From Mytilus trossulus (lineage: Eukaryota; Mollusca; Bivalvia; Mytilida; Mytilidae), in assembly GCF_036588685.1 (NCBI RefSeq), contig NC_086383.1, forward strand, positions 50,302,448 through 50,366,447: DNA of 64,000 bases, written 5' to 3'. Numbering within the stretch: the first letter of the stretch is position 1; every line of letters starts with the position of its first letter. Below are positions 1-11,342 of the stretch, in pieces. The notes under the pieces are model-generated. The model was not told the DNA's origin, did not search any database, and saw only the letters and a list, made by a program, of their open reading frames with translations. A program made the position numbers and the translations under genes.

Positions 1-1828
1 AAGGGTCTCTGAAGCCAGTGAAGGGATAATCTGTTCCTGTTACATTTGTGATAACCACCGTGCTACTCTTGTTTAATTAATGAGTGTAGCCGCATGTTTA
101 ATTATTAATGTATACACATTGGATGCGCTACATTTAGATCATGTATATCTTTGACTCTTTTTTTCTTTCTTAAATTTCATGCATTTATTTACAATTCTAA
201 AGGACTAGGAACGATTTAGAGCTCAGCATGATATAAATATGACTTTTATTATCGACAAGTAACCGCTGTCTTAAACAAAGATATCTTAAGTTTTTTGTCG
301 TACGTTTGCTGACTCATTCACTCGCTGACACCTTATCTGTAGGTATACACACATTATACCCGATTCCTTAGAAACATATTTCTGTCTACCTAGTAGTCAT
401 ATGCTGGTAATTTACGCATTTTACAATTGATGTCCAAATGATGTGTATTATTCATATGACTTTTTTTTAAATTTAAATATACCTGAGGCTGCTATATCAT
501 GGCGTATTGGTACTGTATAATCAAGAGTTACATATGCTTGATTGGATTCTTCTCTCAATAGCAACACGTGCTTATTATAAAGTTTGACCATTCAAAGAAT
601 GATATAAAAAAAAAGTACTACTATTTTGTATGAAATTGTTTGTCTATTCATCTTGTTTTTCTTCTTTGGGTTGATTTATCAGACATCAATTTGACTTACA
701 TATAAAAAGAATAACTGAATTTATAAGAAAATAGTCTATAAAACGATCGAAAACACTAACAATATAAACCCAGTCTCCCCTCCCCCAAAATAAAGATGGA
801 TATCAACATACACATCATGGTGTCGATAGTTTGACTTGTTACGGTTTGGGTACTACCTGACTTATACATGTTTTAGACCATACGCGTTTGCGTTTGCTTA
901 TGTTAAAGTCGTAAAATGACAAAAGTACTGAACTCCATGGAAAATTGAAAACGGAAAGTTCCTAATCAAATGGCAAAATCAAATGATAAAACACATCAAA
1001 CGAATGGACAACAACTGTCATATTCCTGACTTGGTACAGAAATTTTCAAATGCAGAAAATGATGGAATATTGAACCTTTTTTTTAGCGCTAAATCTCTCA
1101 TCTGTATGACAGTCGCATCAAATTCCATTATATTTAAAACGATGCGTGAACAAAACAGACATAATAGGTGAAATAGTCAAATTAGTTGTACAGCGACCAT
1201 CACTGTGTCACAATCTGAAAACAAACAAATATTTAACCAAAAAAACCAACACAAAAAGCATCTATAAAATTTAAAAACCACATGCATTCCTTCGCGTGTT
1301 AACGTCATAAAATGTAAACGTCACATACAAATAAATATAAAATAATTTTGCAATTCAATGTTTTTCAAAAAAAATAATATAATTTCATATGGGGAATGGT
1401 GGTATACAGGTCAAAACTCAAAAGTATGTTAGAACTAGTTTCAGAAACAGACCTAATTAAAAACTATCCAGAAGTTCATTAGAATTTTTAAGAATTCACA
1501 TATGGTTGATACCACTAAGCGCGTAAAATAATTTTATCATTCAAAATACTTTCAGTTTGATAATAGAATAGAATAATACAATGACATATAATAGAACAAT
1601 AACACATTGACGGGATTGTAATAAACTCACATGAGTGTATTTAAATGTATTGATAATTATGATTTCTCAACCCTATATACTACTCTTTGAAATTTACATA
1701 CTCTGTTTATATATTGACTTTTTGAAAGCTTTTGATAAACGAGGCCTTGAATGCATGTGCTATTATGAAACACAGTTCTATGTTTAGGTAGTAAAGATAT
1801 AATAACGTTATGTATATAATAAAGTGTA
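1..1828. other. AT-rich non-coding stretch with one interspersed-repeat fragment
   Basis: No credible gene is visible. About 960-1180 resembles part of a mussel interspersed repeat seen elsewhere in the window. It shares the phrase tcctgacttggtacag with the copy at 23600-23790. The short open frame over 983-1171 lies inside that repeat and is not taken as a gene. Confidence 0.5.
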
Positions 1829-1959
1829 TATGATATGGCTTTTTCAATATCACACACCATATCAACCCTCAACCAATATAATCCCGCGAGCATAACTCTT
1901 GGGATTATATTGGTGTCTCGGGTTGATACGGATGTGATATTGAAAAAGCCATATGATAT
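1829..1959. repeat. 131-bp imperfect inverted repeat (hairpin MITE)
   Basis: The left arm (atggctttttcaatatcac...) and the right arm (gtgatattgaaaaagccat) pair over about 55 bp each, around a loop of roughly 15 bp near 1892. The flanks carry three near-copies of a taataacgtt-type sequence (about 1799, 1987, 2018), which looks like local tandem duplication. This is probably a small non-autonomous element. The open frame at 1657-1893 on the minus strand is a by-product. Confidence 0.6.
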
Positions 1960-4670
1960 TCTCTATGTATTTAGTTAGAAAAGACATAATAACGTTCTGT
2001 ATTTAGTTAGGAAAGACATAATAACGTTCGGTATTTAAAATTATCTTTATTGTTGAAAATATTCGAAGACATAAGTTTTTGTTCAACTTTGCTGTCCCAA
2101 ATTTCTTATTTTTGCACGTTTGCTTGTTTATGTTGTCATGCAGTTGCATAAGATAAACGTAACCATTCATTAACACAAAAGTTACCGCTACCACATACTT
2201 TGAAATATTTTTGTTGTATCTTCAAAAAATTGCTATCGTCGTCTGCATCTTGTTTGAATCCTTAACGAAATTTGACCTATTTTGTTTTCGTTTTCTTGGG
2301 CGGTATTATATCCAACAAACAGCTGCAGTTAATTTTGCTGGCTTTATGTACTAGCAGGTACATATTGGCATTGATTTCCAAGATGTGTTTCGATTTTTTA
2401 TTTCATTGTTCAAGTTAGTGATTCCTGTAAGGATCGTTTATTGTGTGAGTGGTTTTTTGTTCATCTATGACATACATTTTAGATATAGACTAAAGAGACA
2501 TATAACTGGTTTAAATCTGTTGGATGTTTAGTACTCTGGTAAAATTTTTAATATGATATTTTTGTCAGTTGTGATTTGCTTTGAACTAACATGACGACGT
2601 TTTCAGTTTTGAACTTGTCATACGACTTATGTTGATGCTTCATGTCTTTTGAGTGATGTTTTTCTCCTTTGCATTAATATCGGTTAAGTCAAGTCTTTAA
2701 TAAGGTTCAAATTGAGGGTTACAGTTTGTTCATATAGTGTTTCTTTGATAACTTATACTTTGTTGGTACCACCGGTGTTTGATCTGTACATGTATCGTAC
2801 TTACAGGATATGTTTATACTGTATCTTTATCAATCAATGATTTCTAATTAAAAGAATTTCATTTTGTTGCCATTTGGTTATTTGTGTCGTTGGAATGCCG
2901 TTTCCTTGTCACGTCCCTTATTCTTTTCCTTGTATTCATAACAATCAAGTATAAATCACAATCTACAATCTTTACATAGTTTTAACCAAGATGAGAAAAA
3001 GGCAAAAAGCTATAAGTCCAAACAAAGGACGATGTCCAACAATAAGAAGATTAATTGGTTAATGTTTGCTGGTAGGGTGTACTGGGGAGAAAGTCATGCA
3101 TATTAAGGACGAAAACAAAATATCAATAAATATAATAGGAAAGTCAAGTAATAAAGGACGTCCAAATGAAGGTCGGACAAATTTGGATTGCCTCTGCAAA
3201 ATGAGGGTAAACTGGATAAGGACACAAAAGTTGCATTAAAACAAGCCATCCACGGACCCGTTAAAAAGTGTTGCAGTGTGGTTCCTAGTGTGCATATGCA
3301 ACGCTCTCTAACCAAGGGATCAGATTAAACGCCAACATTCTGACCGGAAGTGGCTTCGTACTTTAATATCCCACACAGTTTACGGATGCCTCATTTTGGC
3401 AAAATTTTACGTTATGCTGGAAAAAGAACAAAGTGATCATATTTCCATTTCCCCAAGCAACTAGAGCTCATGCGTTATGTATGGTATGCGGAATGGTTTG
3501 AATGATTGCGGAATGACTTTGAATGATAAAGATTTTTTTCATTATAGGTAAAAAAAAAAAGAGTTGTATCACAGTAATTGGTACTAACATTCTGTTTGGT
3601 GATCAGTATATAAGCTAGCTCTTTAGTTACACGAATTTAAAGTTATCGAGTACTAAGACGGCATGTATAAATAACCGATTACACATTTTGACATGACCAT
3701 TGCGCCTTTTAATGCACGTAACATGTGTATGTTTTATTGTATTTTAGAGCTGAAGTGTACATAATTGCTTGCATGTCGTCAATGATCTAAACTTATTTAA
3801 AATACAGCATGTAACACCTTTATATTCTATAATTAGTTAGATAAAGTGCATTGAAACCTAACACAAAAGCAAAAATATGGTACACTTGCTAACCCCCTCT
3901 TATATGCACATTGTGAAGTTTGAAGTTTGAAAGTTTCGATTGTGAAGCACATGACCCAAAACAGACAACGATATCATGGTCCTCTGAAATATGGCCTATA
4001 TTTGAAGTGTACTTATGCAACATTTAAGTTGCGATATACAGACCGGTAAGAAATGTTTTCCAACTGTTGCTTATGAATTGGCACATTTGACTGTCTCTCT
4101 GGTATCTTTCGTCCCTCTTGTACTTGTTACACCCGACTCAGTATGCGTTAAGCGAAACAGTGTCCGCTAGAATATTTATATGACATTTACCTGTTATCTT
4201 TCTAAAAACACTTTTTATATTTGCAGCTATATGCAAAACATCCATTTACAGTCGACGTGACAATTTGCATGATTTGACAAAAATGGAATCTTGAGAATTA
4301 TAGAACGTTTCATTTACAGAATTGTTTATTATTGCAAATCATTTATGCATGAAATATTTGCCATTGGACGTTGATAAGGTATTATCTAATTTTATCAATC
4401 CATCTAAATTTTGAGGGAAAATTGCGTACATTGTCTAATATGATATGATATTTTACTCTATCGCTTTAATTTATTGAATCTTAAATCAAGTTTAAAGCAC
4501 TGTTTGGAATTATTCATATCATATATTTGATAACCGAAAAATGAAACCGAGAACGTTGACTGAATAGAAATGACTTATGTATATGAATAATATATTTCGA
4601 ATTTTTACCCTGTTAACTATCCTGCATGTAATAGCCTATTATATAGTTTATGTGTACTATAATTACTTTT
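1960..4670. other. Non-coding stretch, scattered repeat fragments only
   Basis: No splice-supported coding segment was recognised. About 4075-4135 is a reverse fragment of the repeat seen at 16277 and 19664 (ctctctggtatctttcgtccctc). About 2540-2680 may be a more decayed piece. The rest is AT-rich and unremarkable. Confidence 0.4.
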
Positions 4671-4708
4671 CTTGTCGTTTTACATGATAAATCATGTAAA
4701 ACGACAAG
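4671..4708. repeat. Perfect 38-bp palindrome upstream of the B-box gene
   Basis: Two 18-base arms (cttgtcgttttacatgat and its exact reverse complement) are separated by two bases. It lies about 180 bp upstream of the ATG at 4891. The right arm plus the following gaagttta recurs at about 62874-62893, upstream of the decayed B-box copy at 63571. It could be a promoter element, a solo TIR relic or a hairpin. Confidence 0.7.
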
Positions 4709-4867
4709 GAAGTTTAAATTTGTCGGAGTATTCCATGTTTGCTCTGTGAGCGGGGAGACATGAATATTATAATTATATCGTATCATTAACCACACGAAAC
4801 AAAAAAATCATATTGTACAAACCATACCCCAAAATGTTGGTCCTTGGTCTCTAGCAACAACAAACAA

Positions 4868-4884
4868 ACCGTTATATATAAACA
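4868..4884 (+). promoter_or_regulatory. TATA-like tract before the B-box gene
   Basis: The sequence cgttatatataaac ends fewer than 15 bases before the ATG at 4891. That is too close for a TATA box acting on this ATG unless the transcript starts in or after it, so this is only a suggestion. Confidence 0.2.
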
Positions 4885-4890
4885 AAGAAA

Positions 4891-6205
4891 ATGGCGTCGA
4901 GATTACCGAGTGCCAGTACAAGAAAGAATGCTCAAGTTACTTGTCAATTATGTCAAAGAAGCTCGCCGTTAAAATGGAAGTGTAATGATTGTGACATATT
5001 AATGTGCGATAACTGTAAAACAAACGTTCATGCTAGAGTAAAAACAGCTACCAGACATAAAATAGTCGAAATTAAGGATATAGACTTCAGCGAGCTCAAC
5101 GAACCGTCTGTTGATTTAGATAATATTCCATGTAAGACGCATTCAACACAATCGTGCTGTGTGTATTGTATTCAATGCAAAGAATTGATATGTCCGAAAT
5201 GCTTGAAAACGCACAAGGGACATGATGTTGAGGAAATTGAAACACAATACATTCAGAATTTGGAATATTTGCGGGGAAATGTTTCAGATAATATTGACCC
5301 TAATGACCTTACATCTATTTTTGGATCGTTGAATAAACTAAGCATGCAAACTATAATAACTAATCCGGAAAAAATCAATTTGACCAAAACAAATACGTTT
5401 GAAGTTAACCTACCATTTGTTCAAATTATAGTAACAACAAGTGTTAATTCAGTGTGGATTACTTGCATGCAAACAAGAACACTTCAGGAGATGAAAATAG
5501 AACAGACCCTGAAGTCATTACGAGAGTACAACGATAAATCTATATATGCCATGGCAATGTCCAAAACTGGAGATGTGCTTTTAACTTTAGCAGAATACAG
5601 TCATCTATACCGTTTAGACGAAACTGGGATGATTGATGTCGTTCATGATTTTAGTCCTCTGCTACCTAAAGCTATCCATGCAAATGGTAACGGTATAATT
5701 GTCAGTACAAGAGAGAAAGGAGACGCATTCCCTATCACTAAACACAGTCGTCGTCAGATTGTTGTACTTGCTAAAAAAAGAATAATTGAATACGATAAAC
5801 AGAACAAACGATTATTTTCTCTTATCGGTGGATTGACAATGAATAAAACAGGACATATATTTGGAATAGATTGTCCTTCATTTGTCTTAAGAAGAATAGT
5901 GAAAGTTGACAACAATTCAATTGAATGGAAATTCACATATTAACACAGAATTTACTTTCTGCCATTTAAGTTTAACTACAACACAGTATGGGAGTATCAT
6001 TGTGGCTGATAAAAACACCCACTCATTGCATATCATATCAGAAGAAGGAGTTCTTGTAATGTGCCTCATGATGAAAGACCTAAACATATTATATCCAGCA
6101 AGTCTAGACATTGATTTAAATGGAAACTTGTGGATAGGATGTGACAAAGACCCAAATTCAAACGAAAAGGTTAAGATTCACAAACTGGATATTAGTGGTT
6201 GCTAG
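4891..6205 (+). pseudogene. B-box/TRIM-like protein gene, frameshifted near its 3' end
   Basis: The first frame (4891-5943) gives 350 residues. It opens with two B-box zinc fingers: B-box 1 at about residues 18-58 (CQLC...CNDC...C.NC...H) and B-box 2 at about 81-117 (CKTH...C..C...C.KC...H). There is no RING finger and no obvious long coiled coil. The remainder (about 170-350) looks like the repetitive strand-rich region, possibly NHL-propeller-like, that follows the B-boxes in mollusc TRIM-like proteins. The family's usual C-terminus (..KIHKLDISGC) is in a different frame, 5906-6205. Alignment with the copy at 10866 shows that about 11 bases present there after TGG are missing here near 5930, which explains the frame change. 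The ATG at 4891 is chosen because it is the first and the zinc fingers follow at once. Such proteins often act as ubiquitin ligases or in innate immunity, but that role is only inferred. It may be a polymorphic allele making a 350-residue protein, or a pseudogene. Confidence 0.8.
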
Positions 6206-6339
6206 AGAAAAGTAACTGTTATGTGTTTAATTAATTGTACTTTTGATTTTTGTCTTTCTTATTCTTCAAAACAAATAGACAAAGCTAAAAATTGTTTAAC
6301 ATTAACACTACAGTCTGACAGTTTAATTTTTTGATTGTG

Positions 6340-6590
6340 TCCGGTGTATTTGCGTTTTGATTTCGAACTTCCTGCATCTCTTAAATCACCTCGTCGGTGG
6401 TGTCGCTGTTGCATATTTACATCGAGTGCTGGAGGTTGTTGTTTCGAACCTCGGCCTTGTCAAACCAAAGACCGAAAACATGGTATATGCTGCTTCTCTG
6501 CTAAACACGCAGCATAAGGGAGATAGAGCAAATTATGGACTGGTTGACTCGGAGTCAGAATATTGTGTCAGTATAAAATGACATGTCTTC
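6340..6590 (+). mobile_element. tRNA-derived SINE-like repeat
   Basis: The stretch carries a pol III B-box-like sequence (gtttcgaacct at about 6450) with a plausible A-box upstream (around 6395-6420). Further on is a tail segment, ggttgactcggagtcagaatattgtgt, resembling conserved 3' domains of metazoan SINEs. The open frames over 6335-6581 are incidental. A single copy in the window means the boundaries are guesses. Confidence 0.4.
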
Positions 6591-6959
6591 CTGCGGAATG
6601 TTACCTGTTCTTCTCCTCGATATGCTCATGAAAGTATATTTCCGTTATAACATTCTTGAAAAGAAGAAGAAAAACTGAAGAGTTCAATTTTAAATAGCGA
6701 TAATACCTTTTTCATGTTGTCACAACCGGAAATTCAGAGGAGTTTGAACAATTTGACGTCATAATCAAATCTGACCAATAAAAAACTGAGATCAAACAAA
6801 TACACATTGATTAACCAAAAATAATTTATATGTTATTGTTCATATACCCGGTGCACACATGTATCGATAAGCCATATCTTTATTGTCAATCATAGAAATT
6901 AATTGTTTGTGACAAATTCTAAATGCATTACAAAGCAATCATGAATATTTCGAATGCAA

Positions 6960-7640
6960 ACAAATTGGATAAGAAATAAAGGCAACAGTAGTATACCGCT
7001 GTTCAAAACTCATAAATCCATGGACAAAAAACAAAATCGGGGCAACAAACCAAAACCGAGGGAAACGCATTAAATATAAGAGGAGAACAACGACACAACA
7101 GCACACAGAAACGGACCAAGCAACAGACAATACACCACGAGAATAACAAATATAACATCAAAACCAAATACATGAATATGGGATAGACAAGTACCGTGCC
7201 ACGTCTTATCTCAAAAATAAGAGAAAACAGAAACGACTCAACGTTAAAATGCAACACACACACAGAAACGAACAATATTATAACAATGGCCATCTTCCTG
7301 ACTTAGTACAGGACACTTTTAAAGGGGAATAAAAGTGGTGGGTTGAACCTGGTTTTAAGGCATGCCAAACCTCGCACTTAAATGGCACAGTTAAATATAA
7401 CATTGAAATGAAAACAAAAAATTACAGGACTACAATACAAATAAAAAGCAGAACATATTAGACAAAGAAAAGCATGATTAATAGATAACAAAAAGCATCA
7501 GGTTTAAAATTCAAAAACGCGTCTAGTCCACACGAGACTCACCAGTGACGAAAAGAATACAAAATTGTACAGCACTGAAGATCAAAAGTTGAAAAGGTTT
7601 TGCCAAATACGGCATTGTTTGTATGTCCAGGATAAGAACA
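6960..7640 (+). mobile_element. Interspersed repeat cluster (mussel-type dispersed elements)
   Basis: This begins with tagtataccgctgttcaaaactcataaatccatgg and continues through an A-rich, gene-free segment to about 7400 (ttcctgacttagtacaggacac). A second family follows at 7525-7615 (agtccacacgagactcaccagtgacg...gaagatcaaaagttg). That family recurs at about 25235-25345 as gactcgcgatttgtc...gactcattggtgac...gaaaatcaaaagttg. The open frames at 6939-7293 on the minus strand read through the repeat and are not genes. Confidence 0.55.
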
Positions 7641-8774
7641 TTCATATTATATAAAACAATTAACACTATTGCAAACAGTAAACATATCAATCATAGTACA
7701 TATTCATATCCTTAAATTTTCATATTGAAGCAGCAATCCTCTATCAAGGAAATCATGATAGAAAATGCAAATGGGAATCTGAAATCATTTCTTATGTCGT
7801 ATAGTTTTGCTTTCAACCGACTCCCATTGTCAATTTCTAGATGTAAGTCAAGATATGTGGCCGACTTAACTGTATCTGTTGTATCATTTATCTCTAGTTC
7901 GATGGGATAGATGTGTTCAACATAGTCACCACATGTTGATTTATTTAGTGATAGAACATCATCTTTATAGCGTTAAGTAGCGACAGTAAAGTTAAAGGAT
8001 ATTGCTAACTTTTATCTTTCTTCCTAAGAAGTTCCTGTATGAAGTTAGCTTCATAATGATAATGATAAAAAAACAAGGGGCACAATTGGTTCATATTGGA
8101 ATGCCGACACCCTGTTGAAAAACCTGTGCTTCAAACGTAACAAGTATATTTTCAAACAAGAAATCAAGCATATCGATAATGTCAGTTTCAGAGATATTGT
8201 TGTTTTACTTAGAGTGATCCTTTACAAAGAAGGATTTATCCCTCTCTTTTTTTATGAAACAAAGCAATACCAACTATTTGAATTTGTCTTTTAGTTTTAA
8301 ATGTGGAATATTTGTGTGAGGTGTTTTAATACTATTGCAAGATGAAAGTGTCTAAGATTGTATGTACTCTAAAAGATCTTTGGAATGTTTTAGTATCCAC
8401 ATCTAATTCACGCCACCTCTAGAATAGGCAGTTTCACAATGAATTTGTAGCCCGGCTTTGATTGCTTATTTAACAGATGTTATTAATTTTGAAAGAGATT
8501 TCATGGAGCACTTAGAAAACCCAGCAATATACCGTTGTTTGTTAGTACATGTATACTTATTTCAATTTAAAACCTTATGGTCAACTCTTTTCATAAAGTA
8601 AACGAAAATGCTGTAGATAAATTAATTTTGGAGTGTTAAATTCTTCTTTAGATGTCCTACATGAATTACGCTTTTATATATAAACTTACGAATAAGAATC
8701 TTCCTGTATCATTGATTGTAAATTGGAAAATATTATTTTTGTATAAAATATTTGCTAATATTAGATGCTATTGA

Positions 8775-8935
8775 GAGAGAGAGGCGTAAGATACCAGTGG
8801 GATAGTAAAAGTCATAAGTCTTATAAGTTCTGACAATGCCCTGGCAAAAAACGAACAAGGATCAATATAGACGAAGACTGAGCAACACACATCCCAACAA
8901 AACCTGTGCTGATCTCTTGTGCTCGGTTATGGTAT
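8775..8935 (+). mobile_element. Fragment of dispersed repeat (ataccag-ggacagtcaa family)
   Basis: The sequence gcgtaagataccagtgggatagtaaaagtcataa...gacaatgccctggcaaaaaacg is a diverged copy of the repeats at 16277-16450 and 19664-19840. It abuts the TIR element starting at 8943. Confidence 0.5.
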
Positions 8936-8942
8936 GTAGGTA

Positions 8943-9891
8943 GAACTCCAAAATGCGATGGGGACGCTAAAATACGATGGTCGCGCTAAAGGGCAATAGT
9001 TTTCGCTACAGTGCGATGGTGTATCACGCTAAATTGCATTGGTCCGCGAAAGTATAAAGTAATACACGTACTATGGATTATGACGTGAACAGTCGTTTAT
9101 ACAAAAAAATTAACAGGCCGAAAAATGTAGAATACTTTATTAACAATTTTAAACCAAATGTCCATGATTTGCTTAAATGTTAAACCTAAACGTGCTTTGT
9201 CGGCTGAAGCAAATGTTTTTTTTCCGGGTGCTGGAATAAGGACTTGTGTCATGCAGTCAACCATTTTACTAGACAGATACAAAATTATCTTTTGTCTTGT
9301 TTCTTTAAGAAGCTAACGGATACTGAAATCATGTTTATGTTGCAATTTACTCCGCAGTCGTTCAAATAATGTAGATTTTATTGAAAATTAAAAAAAGTCG
9401 TTAAATAATTTTACATGATTTTATACTTAAATCATAAATTGTTCGCTAAAACATAGATAGACATGTGAACTGCAAGCTACGCCTATTATCAAAATATTTC
9501 ATACGCCCGAATTAAAAAAAAAATCATACACAGGATACTAGAATATAGATTGTTGTCATACCTAAATTACTATTTTAACTATTATTACGTGGTCGGTCTT
9601 TTAAATTCAGAAACAATCACTGAAGCCTACCGGTACATTATAAAGCCTATCGCATATGGTAAAAATCCGTAGCATACTAGCTTTTGCAAAAAGACTATTT
9701 ACTAACATCCGTGTTCTTTTACGTTTGTAAGCCCTTTAAAATCTTTTAACATTATCCTTTTGGTCCATCGCACTTGAGCGGGATATTCCATCGTACTTTA
9801 GCAAACAAACAACTATCGCACTTTTGCATGATACACCATCGGACATTAGCGTGACCATCACACTTTTGAGTACCATCGCACTTTAGAGTCC
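8943..9891. mobile_element. TIR element with arms of repeated tgcgatggt motif
   Basis: The left end (gaactccaaaatgcgatgg...) matches the reverse complement of the right end (ggactctaaagtgcgatgg). Over about 110 bp each arm carries four or five degenerate copies of a unit like ctaaagtgcgatggt, all inward-facing. The inner ~700 bp has no coding signal; the open frame at 9097-9282 is incidental. It is a non-autonomous DNA element with iterated termini. Confidence 0.75.
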
Positions 9892-10865
9892 TTCAAGTAT
9901 ATCATGTTCCACATGTGGCAACCGGCATGTTCTCACAAAATTCCTTTGTTAAGTTATATCAAGTAACTACAAGGTATCACACAATAGATGTATAAATCAA
10001 AGTTGTACAATAATCGAACATGTAAAACTGTTGTTTGTTATTAGTTGACTAGTGTTTGGTTAATTATAGGTCGGTCGGATTGATCGGGATATTGAATCAT
10101 GTACGAGTGAACTCAGGTGGTGTTAAGTCATTCGAGTCATTGCAGTCAAAGCGTACAGTAGCATTTTGTCAAATAATTTTTATTATTTATTATTTTATTT
10201 CTTTTCAGACTTGTAGACCACTAGTATGGGGAAACCAGTACATGTACACGCTGCTTAATACAAATGTATCTGTGTATTTATATGAGCTTTCCGCAATATA
10301 ATACATTTATTTATAATAAAATATGCGCTTGTCTCTACAAGTGGCGTCTCCCATGTAAGAGTTTGTGGTTATTTGATAAATATTCTATGTTCGTTTGAGT
10401 TTACAAATTAGAATTTAATGGACGTTAATGAGAAATCTATCTTTTTATGTTGTGTGTTTGGGTACAATATTTTGTCTGTTTGTCTCTGTTATGTTTAGTC
10501 ATGACGTCGTCAGTATTTTTTGGAATTATGACTTTGAATGTCCCTCTTATATCTTTACACACCCTATCAACTAGTCATTCTCTTCAGAATCGGAAGGGAT
10601 ACTAGAACGCTGCCTTCTTTGTTATGGAGACTATTTGTTATTAAAATTCACACCTTTTTTATTATTGGCTAACACCGAACATCAAATTATAAAGGGCCCT
10701 TAAAACTTATTAGTGCAAACCATAAAGTATAGTATACTGGTTTTATTAAATTATTTAATATGTATCACGATCATATATGACAGATAAAGTAAACTGATAT
10801 TGTCTTATACTTTATAACGATCATTCGTTTCGATCATTACTGTCATTGTTACCTTTAAAATTAAT
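9892..10865. other. Non-coding, with two repeat fragments
   Basis: About 10430-10560 is a reverse fragment of the 16277/19664 repeat family. About 10665-10735 (caccgaacatcaaattataaagggccc) is the 3' part of the repeat whose fuller copy is at 13311-13640. Nothing else is recognisable. Confidence 0.4.
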
Positions 10866-11342
10866 ACCAAAGTACAAGAGAGATTGAAGAAACGTTCCCA
10901 CTCACTGAACACAGTCGACGTCAAATTTTGTTCTTCATCAAACAGGAAAGCGAAGGATGAGCGTTATTGAATATGACCAACATAACAAGCGTTTATTTTC
11001 TATTATCAGTAGTGTGCAAATGGATAAAATGGGCAATATATATGGTGTAGATAGTGAAACATGTAATAAATTTGGCAGAATAGTGAAAGTTGTAAAAAAG
11101 TCGATTACGTGGATGTATGAAGGAAATTCAGGCATAAACAGAAAAGTAATCCCACTCACTCATTGCATATTCTATCTGGAGAGGGAGTTCATATAAAATT
11201 TTGTGAGATGAAAGACATAAACATAATGCTTCCGTTAAGTCTAGAAATTAATTCAAGTGGGATCCTGTTAGTTGGATGTGATACAAGCAAATATTCAAAA
11301 GAACAGGCTAAAATCCACAAACTCGATATAACTGGTTGTTAG
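10866..11342 (+). pseudogene. Decayed C-terminal copy of the B-box/TRIM-like gene
   Basis: This aligns in sequence and order with about 5715-6205 of the gene upstream: agagagattgaagaaacgttcc..., then a frame reading SVIEYDQHNKRLFSII, then VKVVKKSITWMYEGNSG, and finally the family ending KIHKLDITGC with a stop at 11342. There are frame changes before 10957 and near 11140, where about 70 bases are missing relative to the first copy. The B-box part is absent. It is a truncated local duplicate and useful because it preserves bases lost from the first gene near 5930. Confidence 0.8.
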
